The notes below the pieces were generated by a model. It had not been told where the DNA came from. It did no database searches and saw only the letters and a list, made by a program, of their open reading frames with translations. Of a stretch of 64,000 nucleotides of DNA, positions 25,675 through 34,863 are shown one piece after another; positions within the stretch are counted from its first letter, which is position 1, and each line of letters starts with the position of its first letter. The translations under genes and the position numbers were made by a program. The DNA is taken from positions 186,001-250,000 of the forward strand of contig NZ_PYLP01000001.1 of NCBI RefSeq assembly GCF_003024675.1, written 5' to 3'. This DNA is from Faecalibacillus faecis (GTDB taxonomy: Bacteria; Bacillota_I; Bacilli_A; Erysipelotrichales; Coprobacillaceae).

Positions 25675-27426
25675 ATGTTAGTGTCAATGACAGATTTAAC
25701 AAAATATAATGGAGAAAAATGTATTCTTGACCATGTCGAGTTACATATAGAAAATAAAGATAAAATTGGAATTTTAGGTGTTAATGGAACAGGAAAATCA
25801 ACACTTTTAAAGATGATTGCGGGTGTTGAAAATTATCAAGGTAAAATCAGTTATCAAAAAGATATCCATATCAATTATTTACCACAAACACCACACTATG
25901 ACGAAAATGATAGTGTTATGGAAACAGTCTATAAACAAATTGATACCAAAGATGTTCATGATTTTGAAATTAAAGCACAATTAGGTAAGTTTGGTATTTT
26001 AGATGAAAAACAAAAAATTAAGGAATTATCAGGAGGACAACTTAAAAGAGTTGCTTTAGCGATTGCGTTAATAAAACCATGTGATCTCCTTATTTTAGAT
26101 GAACCGACAAACCATTTAGATAATGGCATGATTGAATATTTAGAAAAGTTTTTAATCAAATGGTCTAAAGGTTTATTAATGGTTACCCATGATCGTTATT
26201 TCTTAGAAAGAGTGGTTAATCGTATTATTGAAATAGATCATGGACAAATCTATAAATATGAAGCCAATTATTCAAAATACTTAGAACTTAAACAAGTACG
26301 TTTAGAAACACAACTTTCCTCGCAAAGAAAAAGAAAACTCTTTTTAAAGAAAGAATTAGAATGGGTACGTGCAGGAGTACAGGCACGTACAACAAAAAGT
26401 AAAGATCGTCTACAAAGGTTTGAAGAGTTATCAAAAGTAAAAGATGTTGAAGTTAATGGAAAAGTAGAAATGATTCATACTTTCTCTAGACTTGGGAAAA
26501 AGACAATAGAACTTCATGAAATTTCTAAAAGTTTTGGACAAAAGAAACTCTTTGATGAGTTTTCTTACATGTTTAAACAACATGATCGTATAGGAATCTT
26601 AGGCGATAATGGAACAGGAAAATCAACTTTACTTAATATCCTTACAGGAAATTTAAAAAGTGATACGGGATATGTTGAAATAGGAGAAACGGTACGTTTT
26701 GGTTATTTTAAACAAGGTTATGATGATCTACCAATGAATAAAAGAGTAATTGATTTTATTCAAGAAATTTCGAATGATTTTAAAGTAGATGGACAGGGAC
26801 TTTCAGCAAAAGATATGTTAGAAAGATTTTTGTTTGATGCTCGGTTACAACATACACCTATTTCTCGTCTTTCGGGTGGGGAAAGAAGAAGGCTTTATTT
26901 ATTACGTGTTTTAATGATGATGCCAAATATTTTGGTTTTAGACGAACCAACGAATGATTTAGATATTGATACATTAAACATTTTAGAAGATTATTTAGAT
27001 AATTTTGAAGGAATCATTATTACAGTGAGTCATGATCGTTATTTCTTGGATCGTATTTGTGATGGATTGTTTATCTTACAAAATCAACATTTAAGATATG
27101 TTAATGGGGGCTATAGTCAAAATCTTGATACCTCAACTAAAGAAGAAAAAGAAAAAAGTCAAGGAGCTTTAGCTTATAAACAAAGTAAAAAAAAGAAAAT
27201 CAAAATGACTTATATGGAAAAGAAAGAATTTGAAGAAATTGAAGATGTCATTATGAATTTAGAAACAAATTTAAATCAAATTGAAGAACAAATGAATGGT
27301 GTTACAGACTTTAAAGAAATCGACGAACTTTCTAGACAAAGAGATGACTTACAAAAACAAATCGATGAAAAAAATGAACGTTATATTTATTTATTAGAAT
27401 TACAGGAACAAATTGACAATCAATAA
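25675..27426 (+). CDS. ABC-F ATPase, Uup-like
   Basis: 583 residues, two ATPase domains in one chain and no membrane part. Domain 1: GVNGTGKSTLLK, LSGGQLKR, LLILDEPTNHLD. Domain 2: GDNGTGKSTLLN, LSGGERRR, ILVLDEPTNDLD. The linker has EWVRAGVQARTTKSKDRLQRFEEL, close to the Uup signature, and the C-terminus (about 490-583) is a coiled coil (QIEEQMNG, ELSRQRDDLQKQIDEK), also Uup-like. ABC-F proteins act on the ribosome; Uup is linked to transposon excision and ribosome quality control. No resistance-type linker is obvious, so housekeeping is more likely than antibiotic resistance. Confidence 0.93.
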   Translation: MLVSMTDLTKYNGEKCILDHVELHIENKDKIGILGVNGTGKSTLLKMIAGVENYQGKISYQKDIHINYLPQTPHYDENDSVMETVYKQIDTKDVHDFEIKAQLGKFGILDEKQKIKELSGGQLKRVALAIALIKPCDLLILDEPTNHLDNGMIEYLEKFLIKWSKGLLMVTHDRYFLERVVNRIIEIDHGQIYKYEANYSKYLELKQVRLETQLSSQRKRKLFLKKELEWVRAGVQARTTKSKDRLQRFEELSKVKDVEVNGKVEMIHTFSRLGKKTIELHEISKSFGQKKLFDEFSYMFKQHDRIGILGDNGTGKSTLLNILTGNLKSDTGYVEIGETVRFGYFKQGYDDLPMNKRVIDFIQEISNDFKVDGQGLSAKDMLERFLFDARLQHTPISRLSGGERRRLYLLRVLMMMPNILVLDEPTNDLDIDTLNILEDYLDNFEGIIITVSHDRYFLDRICDGLFILQNQHLRYVNGGYSQNLDTSTKEEKEKSQGALAYKQSKKKKIKMTYMEKKEFEEIEDVIMNLETNLNQIEEQMNGVTDFKEIDELSRQRDDLQKQIDEKNERYIYLLELQEQIDNQ

Positions 27427-27455
27427 TTGACACTTGTATATACATATAGGATAAT
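27427..27455 (+). promoter_or_regulatory. Promoter of the TIM-barrel-like gene
   Basis: TTGACA (27427-27432), 17-base spacer, GATAAT (27450-27455), immediately after the ABC-F stop. Confidence 0.65.
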
Positions 27456-27483
27456 AGAATCATGAAAAGGAAGGTTTTAAGGA

Positions 27484-28377
27484 ATGAAAAGATTATTAAG
27501 TTGTACAAGTAGTGAAATGTTGAAAATGGATGGACAAGAATTAAAACAAGCCATTCTTGCCAGTGAAGGAAGAACAGTGATGACAGAAACAGTTGTTGCG
27601 ATTGAACCATTATTAGGAGATCTTACCAATGCAGAACTTGCAGTTTCATTTGGGAGTGATATGGTTTTATTAAACTGTTTTGATTGTAATAACCCAGTAA
27701 TCAAAGGGTTACCAGAATGTGATAATCCAGTAGAAAAATTAAAAGAAATCGTAGGTCGCCCAATTGGATGTAATCTTGAACCAGTAGATTTAGATGCTGA
27801 ATTAATGGAAGAAAGACGTGTGATTTCTACAGGTAGACAAGCAAGAAAGGAAACTTATATTAAAGCACAAGAATTAGGATTTAACTTTATTTGTTTAACT
27901 GGAAATCCAGGTGTTGGAGTTTCAAATCATTCAATTTGTGAAGCAATTAAAGAAGCTAAAAAATATTTTAAAGGATTAATTATTGCTGGGAAAATGCATG
28001 CAGCAGGAATTGATGAGCCAATCGTCGATATGAATAGTATCAAAGATTTTATTGAAGCGGGGGCAGATGTTATTTTAATGCCAGCTGTAAATACGGTTCC
28101 AGGTTTATCTGAACAAGAAGTGACAGAAGCATGTCGCTATATTAAAGCTCATGGGGCTTTATCATTAAGTGCTATTGGAACAAGCCAAGAAGGTGCTGAT
28201 GAAGGAACAATTCGTGAAATTGCTTTATTAAATAAAAGATGTGGTATTGATATCCAACACATTGGGGATGCAGGATTCTGTGGTATTGCTTTACCTGAAA
28301 ATATTATGGCTTTATCAATTGCGATTCGTGGTAAAAGACATACTTATCATAAAATCGCTTCATCAATTAATAGATAG
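27484..28377 (+). CDS. Probable TIM-barrel protein, phosphonomutase-like family
   Basis: 297 residues, soluble. Regular beta/alpha alternation with glycine-rich loops (NFICLTGNPGVGVSNHSI, GLIIAGKMHAAGID, AGADVILMPAVNTVPGLSEQEV, ALSLSAIGTSQEGAD, IQHIGDAGFCGIALPENIM) indicates a TIM barrel. Similar proteins have been labelled phosphonomutase or haloacid dehalogenase without proof and often lie near PTS genes. The DxxxxD/E magnesium site of PEP mutases is not clearly present. No substrate is proposed. Start has AAGGAAGG upstream; it has its own promoter and a terminator after it. Confidence 0.65.
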   Translation: MKRLLSCTSSEMLKMDGQELKQAILASEGRTVMTETVVAIEPLLGDLTNAELAVSFGSDMVLLNCFDCNNPVIKGLPECDNPVEKLKEIVGRPIGCNLEPVDLDAELMEERRVISTGRQARKETYIKAQELGFNFICLTGNPGVGVSNHSICEAIKEAKKYFKGLIIAGKMHAAGIDEPIVDMNSIKDFIEAGADVILMPAVNTVPGLSEQEVTEACRYIKAHGALSLSAIGTSQEGADEGTIREIALLNKRCGIDIQHIGDAGFCGIALPENIMALSIAIRGKRHTYHKIASSINR

Positions 28378-28426
28378 AATGTCATTTATGGTTGAAAGAT
28401 GTTATTTAAGTTGTAAATAATGAAAG

Positions 28427-28471
28427 AACGGTTGATTTATGATAAATTAATCATAGGTCAATCGTTTTTTT
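28427..28471 (+). terminator. Intrinsic terminator
   Basis: Long stem AACGGTTGA...TCAATCGTT with an inner TTATGAT / ATCATA arm, then seven T. Confidence 0.8.
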
Positions 28472-28483
28472 ATGGAGGTTATT

Positions 28484-28663
28484 ATGAAAAAAGGAATTAT
28501 TATTGCTATTATCTTATGTTTATTTGGAATGATTTTTTTATCAGGAAGCATCGGCGTTTTTTATGAACCGGTAGAAGTTTTTAATAAAGCTATTGTTGTA
28601 GCTATTTTAATTATTGCTTTTATTATTTATTGTCTTTATAGAAAGAATAAGAAAAGAAGATAA
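28484..28663 (+). CDS. Small two-helix membrane protein
   Basis: 59 residues. Two membrane helices (about 4-24 and 36-54) and a very basic end (RKNKKRR), so both termini are likely cytoplasmic. The ATG at 28484 follows TGGAGGTTATT. It lies between terminators (28427-28471 and 28668-28692), so it is probably transcribed alone, but no promoter is clear. No family recognised. Confidence 0.6.
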   Translation: MKKGIIIAIILCLFGMIFLSGSIGVFYEPVEVFNKAIVVAILIIAFIIYCLYRKNKKRR

Positions 28664-28667
28664 GATG

Positions 28668-28692
28668 GAGAGTGTTAATTGCACTCTCTTTT
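28668..28692 (+). terminator. Intrinsic terminator
   Basis: GAGAGTG-TTAATTG-CACTCTC then TTTTAT. The next promoter (TGTTATAAT, 28694-28702) follows directly. Confidence 0.8.
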
Positions 28693-28718
28693 ATGTTATA
28701 ATAGATAAGGTGATGAAC

Positions 28719-29579
28719 ATGAAACATATCTTTATATTAAAACCGAATACCTCAAAAGAATTGATTAGTTGTATTGTTTCTTCAATGCAAGGAAAACGCT
28801 ATGAATTACGCTATACCAAAGATTTAGATGATGCCAGGAAAATTGCTTTGTCTTATCAAGAGGAAAAAGAGGTTTGTCGTTTGTATGCTATCGGTGGTGA
28901 TGGCTTTGTTCATAAAGTAGTTAATGGCATGGTTAAGAGTCATCATGAACTAGTCGTAATTCCTCAAGGAACAGGCAATGACTTTGCGCGGAGTATTTAT
29001 AAGGATTTAGATGCTATCAAAGTTTTTAAAGATTCTCTTAAAAAAGAAGCAAAACCCATTGATGTGATTCAATGTCGTGATGATCTTTATTGCGTGAATG
29101 TACTTTGTTGTGGCTTGGATGCAGATGTTGGCAATATCGTTAATACCAATCGAAAGACAACCATTGCGCCACGCATCTTACAATATAGTTTTACGATTTT
29201 AGATAAGATCTTTCATTTAAAATTTTATCCAACAGAGATTTATACTTATAATAAAGATATTTATCAAGGAAACGTTCTTATATGTACATTCTGTAACGGA
29301 CATTATTTTGGTGGAGGATATCAGGCAGGGTATTATTCATCTTTGGATGATGGGATGATTGATATGTCTGTAGTAGGAGAGATTTCTAAAAAAGAATTAC
29401 CATATTATTTAAAAGGTCTCATTACCAATACGTTACATAAAACAAAGAAATTTCATCATTTTAAAGAAGAAGATGTTTGGGTCAAAACAAGTCAGTATGT
29501 CAATATTGATGGAGAAAAATATGATCCAGGAACCTATCATTTAAAATGTATACATAATGCAATTCAATTAGTTTATTAA
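28719..29579 (+). CDS. Diacylglycerol kinase-family lipid kinase
   Basis: 286 residues. The nucleotide-binding motifs are AIGGDGFVHKVVNGM and IPQGTGNDFARS, the GGDGT-like and PxGTxNDFAR signatures of DgkB/YegS-type kinases. The C-terminal beta-rich half has CNGHYFGGGYQ and DDGMIDM, also typical. Such enzymes phosphorylate diacylglycerol or related lipids at the membrane face. The start is the ATG at 28719 after AAGGTGATG; longer frames lack a site and would run through the terminator. It precedes murE by 10 bases, so a cell-envelope operon is likely. Confidence 0.92.
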   Translation: MKHIFILKPNTSKELISCIVSSMQGKRYELRYTKDLDDARKIALSYQEEKEVCRLYAIGGDGFVHKVVNGMVKSHHELVVIPQGTGNDFARSIYKDLDAIKVFKDSLKKEAKPIDVIQCRDDLYCVNVLCCGLDADVGNIVNTNRKTTIAPRILQYSFTILDKIFHLKFYPTEIYTYNKDIYQGNVLICTFCNGHYFGGGYQAGYYSSLDDGMIDMSVVGEISKKELPYYLKGLITNTLHKTKKFHHFKEEDVWVKTSQYVNIDGEKYDPGTYHLKCIHNAIQLVY

Positions 29580-29589
29580 GGAGATTATT

Positions 29590-30963
29590 ATGGAAATAGA
29601 TTTAAAAACAGATTCACGAAAAGTAAAACCAGGAGATACTTTTATTGCGATTAGAAATGTTAATCGTGATGGTCATGATTACATTCCTCAAGCAATCAAA
29701 AATGGGGCAACAAAAGTCATTGTAGAAGAAGGAAATTATGATGTTGAAACCATTGTTGTTGAAGATACAAGAGCGTATTTAAAGGATTATTTGTACAAAC
29801 ATTATTATCCTTATTTTAAAGATATGAAATTAATAGGAGTTACGGGTACAAATGGAAAAACAACGATTGGGTATATGATGTATCAAATGATGACGATGCT
29901 TGATATTCCTTGTGCTTATATGGGAACCATTGGTTTTTACTATTGTGGCAATTTTATCAAGATGGTAAATACAACACCTGATGTAGATGTTCTTTATGAG
30001 TATTTTATTAAAGCTAAAGATGCTGGGTGTAAAGTGCTTGTGATGGAAGTTTCTTCCCATGCCCTTGCAAAAGATCGTATTTATGGATTAGAGTTTGATG
30101 AAGTCGCTTTTACTAATTTGACACAAGATCATTTGGATTTTCATAAAACATTAGAAAACTATGCCAATGCAAAACAACTTTTATTTAAAAAGACCAGAGG
30201 AAAGAAAATTGCGGTTATTAATGGTGATGATCCACATGCCTTACATTTTGAATTAGAGGGTAATCAAAATCTTTTGATTTCTGATCAAAAAGGGGATGTT
30301 CTTATTCAAAATATTGAATTTTCACATTTAGGAACCACTTTTACTTTTAAATATCAAGAAAAAGAATATCAAACACATATTCAAATGGTAGGAAGATATA
30401 ATGTTTATAATTATCTTACCGCAATGCTTTTAATTCATGAATTAGGTTATGAAATCAATACTATTTTAGCTTTAAATACAAAACTCAAAGCGCCTAAAGG
30501 TAGAATGGAGTTAATCGTTTGTGGCACAAATGGTATCTTTGTAGATTATGCTCATACCCCTGATGCCACTTTGAATGTTTTAGAAAGTGCACAAGAATTT
30601 AAAAAAGGAAAAATTATTACGATTATTGGTTGTGGGGGAGATCGTGATACGACAAAACGACCAATTATGGGTGAAATTGCCTGCAAACACAGTGATCATG
30701 TCATTATTACAGACGATAATCCACGAACAGAAGATCCTCAAAAAATTATTAATGATATTTTAAAGGGGGTTAGTGGTGATTATGAAGTCATCAATGATCG
30801 TCATCTCGCCATTGCTAAAGGAATGAGTTTATTAAAAGAAAATGATATCTTAATGATTTTAGGAAAAGGTCATGAAGATTATCAAATTATTGGAACAGAA
30901 AAGATTCATTTTTCTGATCAAGAAGAAGTAGAAAAATATATAAGGGAGCATACACATGACTAA
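29590..30963 (+). CDS. murE: UDP-N-acetylmuramyl-tripeptide synthetase MurE
   Basis: 457 residues. The Mur ligase layout is clear: an N-terminal uridine-binding domain (KTDSRKVKPGDTFIAI), the ATP P-loop GVTGTNGKTT near 93, EVSSHALAKDR, the Lys-carbamate region YANAKQLLF, and a C-terminal domain with DDNPRTEDP. The DNPR motif is the form found in enzymes that add meso-diaminopimelate, whereas lysine-adding enzymes usually differ at the Arg. So the wall peptide probably contains meso-DAP. It overlaps the following HAD gene by 8 bases. Confidence 0.93.
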   Translation: MEIDLKTDSRKVKPGDTFIAIRNVNRDGHDYIPQAIKNGATKVIVEEGNYDVETIVVEDTRAYLKDYLYKHYYPYFKDMKLIGVTGTNGKTTIGYMMYQMMTMLDIPCAYMGTIGFYYCGNFIKMVNTTPDVDVLYEYFIKAKDAGCKVLVMEVSSHALAKDRIYGLEFDEVAFTNLTQDHLDFHKTLENYANAKQLLFKKTRGKKIAVINGDDPHALHFELEGNQNLLISDQKGDVLIQNIEFSHLGTTFTFKYQEKEYQTHIQMVGRYNVYNYLTAMLLIHELGYEINTILALNTKLKAPKGRMELIVCGTNGIFVDYAHTPDATLNVLESAQEFKKGKIITIIGCGGDRDTTKRPIMGEIACKHSDHVIITDDNPRTEDPQKIINDILKGVSGDYEVINDRHLAIAKGMSLLKENDILMILGKGHEDYQIIGTEKIHFSDQEEVEKYIREHTHD

Positions 30964-31756
30964 AATTGCATTTTTTGATGTAGATGGAACCATGATTAAT
31001 GTGCCTCATCAATTATTAAAACCGACAGATAAGACGATACATGCTTTAAAAGAATTTCAAAAACAAGGAAACTATATTGTTGTAGCAAGTGCTCGTGGCG
31101 TTAAACCAGAATGTTTAGATGAAATTCCTTTTGATGGCTTTATTGGATGTGATGGAGGCTATATTGAATTTCATCAAGAAATTTTATTAAATAACGTTTT
31201 TACGGTTAAAGATTTAAACTTACAAAATAGTATTTATGAAGCCACCAATGGTCAATATATTATCAATGAAAGAGCAACAAGTTATTTTAGTGATATAGAT
31301 GGAGAGCTCATCAAAAAACATTTAAAACTTTATAATGGAACAGATAAACTACCTGATGATTATGACGATCATTGGCGTTTTCAAAATATTAAAGCCAATA
31401 CAGTAACCGCTCTTTTCTATAATGCAAAAGACTTACATGAAGCTTTAGATATGTTACCACAAGAATGGTCTATCAATGCTTATGATACAGGACATATTCG
31501 TATGGATGTCCATCCTCAAGGTTACACAAAGGGGACAGCGTGTGAATATTTATATCAAAAATTAAATATTCCTAAAGAAAATACGTATGCTTTTGGTGAT
31601 GGAGAACATGATATTGAAATGTTTCATCTTGTAGGAACTTCTATTGCGATGGGTAATGCGGATGTTGAAGTTAAAAAACATGCATCTACTGTGACTTTAA
31701 CAGTAGATGAAGATGGTATTGCTGATTTTTTTGAAAAGGAATTTAAAATCAAATGA
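30956..31756 (+). CDS. Cof-type HAD phosphatase
   Basis: 266 residues. Motif I KIAFFDVDGTMI near residues 3-14, motif II VVASARG, and GDGEHDIEMFHLVGTSIAMGNA near the C-terminus, which places it in HAD-IIB (Cof). It overlaps murE by 8 bases and the ParB-like gene by 4, so the three are translated as a unit. Substrate is unknown; the operon context (lipid kinase, MurE) is only suggestive. Confidence 0.9.
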   Translation: MTKIAFFDVDGTMINVPHQLLKPTDKTIHALKEFQKQGNYIVVASARGVKPECLDEIPFDGFIGCDGGYIEFHQEILLNNVFTVKDLNLQNSIYEATNGQYIINERATSYFSDIDGELIKKHLKLYNGTDKLPDDYDDHWRFQNIKANTVTALFYNAKDLHEALDMLPQEWSINAYDTGHIRMDVHPQGYTKGTACEYLYQKLNIPKENTYAFGDGEHDIEMFHLVGTSIAMGNADVEVKKHASTVTLTVDEDGIADFFEKEFKIK

Positions 31757-32037
31757 GAATTAGAAAAATAAATTTTCAAGAAATAAATTTTGAATATCGT
31801 TCTTATCCTCAATCAATGTATGATTCTGTAAGAAGAATAGGACTTTCTTTTCCTGTTAAAGTTGATATTATTGATGGTAAATATTATTGTAAAGATGGAC
31901 ATAAACGTCTTTCTATTATTCAAGATTTATTAAAAAATGAAGAAGGTTATGAAAAAAGAAGGGATGTTCCCTATATTATTTATAATGATGGAAGTTCTAG
32001 ATCTAATGATTGTTGGCGTGATCGCAACATGCATTAG
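31753..32037 (+). CDS. Mini ParB/Srx-like protein
   Basis: 94 residues. The segment SMYDSVRRIGLSFPVKV-x8-YYCKDGHKRLSII fits the ParB N-terminal/sulfiredoxin fold: a loop that directs a helix to one side, then the G-H-x-R nucleotide-binding motif (DGHKRL). There is no helix-turn-helix or dimerisation domain, so it is not a chromosome-partition ParB. It overlaps the HAD gene by 4 bases. The terminator overlaps its last codons. Function is unknown; CTP binding or a small nuclease activity is possible. Confidence 0.65.
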   Translation: MRIRKINFQEINFEYRSYPQSMYDSVRRIGLSFPVKVDIIDGKYYCKDGHKRLSIIQDLLKNEEGYEKRRDVPYIIYNDGSSRSNDCWRDRNMH

Positions 32038-32046
32038 ATCTTTTTC
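31999..32046 (+). terminator. Terminator overlapping the mini ParB-like gene
   Basis: GATCTAATG (32000-32008) pairs with CATTAGATC (32032-32040), then TTTTTC; the loop adds a TTG/CAA pair. Confidence 0.7.
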
Positions 32047-32111
32047 ATTTTTTGAAAGCATAAAACGAGAATAAATAAGAGGTATATAATAGATGCGAGG
32101 AAGTGATTGAT

Positions 32112-33440
32112 TTGTTATTTAGTAATAGAGATTTAAAAAAACTGATAATACCTTTAATTATTGAACAGGTATTAGCACTGACAATTGGGATTTTTGATAC
32201 AATGATGGTTTCCCAATGTGGGCAAAGTGCGGTTTCAGGAGTGAGTATTGTTGATGGGTTAAATGTGTTGATTATCAATATCTTTTCGGCACTAGCTACA
32301 GGAGGAGCTGTTGTTTGTTCGCAATATATTGGTAAAAAAGATGAAAAGATGGCTTGCCATAGTGCTAAACAGTTATTATTTACCATCTTAGGTTTATCGC
32401 TTGTTATTATGGTTTTATGCATGGTTTTCAATGGGAATTTATTGAATTTGATTTTTGGACATATTGAAAGTGATGTGATGGCTTATGCAAGAACTTATTT
32501 TTTCTTTTCAGCCTTGTCTTATCCTTTTATTGGTTTATTTAATGGTGGGGCTGCTTTATTTAGATCAATGGGAAATAGTCAAGTGGCTATGACAAATTCA
32601 TTTTATATGAATATTGGAAATATCGTTTTAAACTATCTTTTTATTTTTATTTTAAATATGTCAGTAAAAGGGGCAGCAATTGCTACTTTACTTTCAAGAA
32701 TGTTCTGTTCATTTATTATTTTATATATGTTATTAAATAAAGAACATATTGTACATATTGATACGTATTTAAAATATAAGTTTGATTTTTCAACTGTCAA
32801 AAGAATCTTAAAAATTGGTATTCCAAATGGTTTAGAAAATGGAATGTTTCAAATGGGAAAAATCCTTGTGCAAAGACTTGTTTCAACTTTTGGAACAGCT
32901 GCCATTGCAGCACATGCTGTTGCCTTTAGTTTAACGTCTATTGCCGTTGTTCCAGGAATGGCTTTAGGACTTGCTATTTTAACGGTGGTTGGTCAATGTA
33001 TAGGGGCTAATGATTATCAACAAGCCAAATATTATACAAAGAAATTGATGATTATTGCTTATATATCAACGATTGTTTCAGCAGGTATTTTACTTGTTGG
33101 AGTCCGATATATTTTAAGATTCTATGCTTTACCACAAGCAACAGCTAATTTAGCGGTTTCTATGGTTTCGCTTCATTGTGTTTTTGATTTCATTGTTTGG
33201 CCAATGGCATTTTCTTTTCCAAACGCTTTACGTGCAGCCAATGATGCAACTTTTACAATGATTGTTTCTACATTTTCAATGTGGACTTTCCGCTTTGCTT
33301 TAAGCTATGTTTTTGCTTTGTATTTACACATGGGTGTCATTGGTGTTTGGTGGGCTATGATTGTTGACTGGATTTTTAGATCAATTTGTTTTATGATTAG
33401 ATATAAATCCAATAAATGGATGAATAGAACATTAGTATAG
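32112..33440 (+). CDS. MATE family efflux transporter
   Basis: 442 residues, twelve hydrophobic helices. N-terminal half: LIIPLIIEQVLALTIGIFDTMMVSQ and GGAVVCSQYIGKKDEKMA; C-terminal half: AVVPGMALGLAILTVVGQCIGANDYQQA, the paired GQ-x-x-GA signatures of MATE proteins. The start is uncertain: TTG at 32112, 6-7 bases after GAGGAAGTG, fits better than the GTG at 32103, which lies inside that site. A TATAAT lies at 32085-32090. It probably exports cationic compounds using Na+ or H+. Confidence 0.9.
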   Translation: MLFSNRDLKKLIIPLIIEQVLALTIGIFDTMMVSQCGQSAVSGVSIVDGLNVLIINIFSALATGGAVVCSQYIGKKDEKMACHSAKQLLFTILGLSLVIMVLCMVFNGNLLNLIFGHIESDVMAYARTYFFFSALSYPFIGLFNGGAALFRSMGNSQVAMTNSFYMNIGNIVLNYLFIFILNMSVKGAAIATLLSRMFCSFIILYMLLNKEHIVHIDTYLKYKFDFSTVKRILKIGIPNGLENGMFQMGKILVQRLVSTFGTAAIAAHAVAFSLTSIAVVPGMALGLAILTVVGQCIGANDYQQAKYYTKKLMIIAYISTIVSAGILLVGVRYILRFYALPQATANLAVSMVSLHCVFDFIVWPMAFSFPNALRAANDATFTMIVSTFSMWTFRFALSYVFALYLHMGVIGVWWAMIVDWIFRSICFMIRYKSNKWMNRTLV

Positions 33441-33449
33441 GGGAATTGT

Positions 33450-34862
33450 ATGGAAAAAGTAGAATATTATTTTAGAGAAATTTCAAGGATTCCAAGAGGA
33501 TCTTACAATGAAAAAGCAATTTGTGATTATGTGGAAAACTTTGCAAAAGAAAGAAATATAAAATATGTAAGGGACAAAATGCATAATATCGTGCTTTTTA
33601 AAGAAGCAACGGAAGGTTATGAAGAGCATGAAACGGTCATGTTAGAAGGACATATGGATATGGTCTGTGAAAAGAACAATGATAGCGACCATGATTTTTC
33701 AAAAGATCCCATTGAACTTATTGAAGAAGATGGTTTTTTACATGCCAATAAAACAACATTAGGAGCGGATGATGGTGTTGGTGTTTGTTATATGCTTGCT
33801 TTACTAGATGATAAAAGCTTAAAACATCCAGCTTTAGAATGTGTTTTTACCGTTCAAGAAGAAGTAGGTCTTAATGGAGCGATGGGTCTTGATAAAAGTA
33901 TTTTAAAAGCGAAAAAGATGATTGGACTTGATAGAGGGAAAGAAAAAATTATTACTGTAAGCTGTTCTGGAGGAAGAAGAGCTGTTGTTGAAAAAGAACT
34001 TTCTTATCTAAAAAATGAATCACCTTGTTATCAACTTTATGTGGGTGGCTTACAAGGAGGACATTCAGGAGGCGTTATTCATTTAGAAAGAGGGAACGCT
34101 AATATGATTATGACACGTGTCTATTATCATCTTTCTTTAAATAACATTGAATTTTTATTAGGAAGTTTTAAAGGTGGTTTAAAAGATAATGCGATTCCTA
34201 GAGAATGTGTCAGTGTCTTTGCTTCAAATGATGATTTTAAAAAAATAAAAGAAGTTGTTTTAAAAGTAGAAAATGATTTAAAAGAAGAATTAAAAGAAAG
34301 TGATAAACATATATTTGTTCATTTAGAAAAAGTAGATTCTTTAAATAAAGTGATTTCAGTTAAAGAAAGCCAAGATCTTATTTCGATGATGTATTTAATG
34401 CCTAATGGTTTTATGCATAAATCTTTTAAAATGGATCTTACCAATGTTTCTTTAAATATGGGTGTGGTGGAAATGAATGAAAAATTCAATATTTATTTTT
34501 CAATTCGTTCTCCAATGGAATCGGCCAAAGATGAATTATCAAATAAATTGAGTTTAATTGCATCAATGTTTAAGGCAAAATATGTTTTAGATAATAACTA
34601 TCCAGGATGGAATTATGATGAAAGTTCAAAACTTAGAAAACAATATGTTGATTTTGTTAAAGAAACAGAAGGAATCACTTTAAAAGAAGAAGGGACACAT
34701 AGTGGTCTTGAAACAGGTATTTTCAAAGGGGCACTTCAAGATTTAGATATTATTACTTTAGGTCCAGATATGTTTGATATTCATACACCTGATGAAAGAT
34801 TAAATATGAATTCATTTTATAAATGTTATCAAAGATTAATTCATTTTTTAGAGAGATTATAA
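33450..34862 (+). CDS. pepD: Aminoacyl-histidine dipeptidase (PepD/carnosinase type)
   Basis: 470 residues. Metal ligands of the M20 family are visible: EGHMDMV (His, Asp), TLGADDGVGVCYM (bridging Asp), VQEEVGLNGAMG (catalytic Glu and metal Glu), LDRGKEK, and GTHSGLETG with a late His/Glu pair. The lid domain carries GLQGGHSGGVIH. PepD cleaves Xaa-His dipeptides and other small peptides in the cytoplasm. It follows the MATE gene by 9 bases and precedes the exonuclease gene by one base. Confidence 0.93.
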   Translation: MEKVEYYFREISRIPRGSYNEKAICDYVENFAKERNIKYVRDKMHNIVLFKEATEGYEEHETVMLEGHMDMVCEKNNDSDHDFSKDPIELIEEDGFLHANKTTLGADDGVGVCYMLALLDDKSLKHPALECVFTVQEEVGLNGAMGLDKSILKAKKMIGLDRGKEKIITVSCSGGRRAVVEKELSYLKNESPCYQLYVGGLQGGHSGGVIHLERGNANMIMTRVYYHLSLNNIEFLLGSFKGGLKDNAIPRECVSVFASNDDFKKIKEVVLKVENDLKEELKESDKHIFVHLEKVDSLNKVISVKESQDLISMMYLMPNGFMHKSFKMDLTNVSLNMGVVEMNEKFNIYFSIRSPMESAKDELSNKLSLIASMFKAKYVLDNNYPGWNYDESSKLRKQYVDFVKETEGITLKEEGTHSGLETGIFKGALQDLDIITLGPDMFDIHTPDERLNMNSFYKCYQRLIHFLERL

Positions 34863-34863
34863 A

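Noticed and set aside
25675-27426. Antibiotic-resistance ABC-F protein
   Set aside because: The linker and C-terminal coiled coil look Uup-like, and there is no long resistance-type interdomain linker or upstream attenuator.
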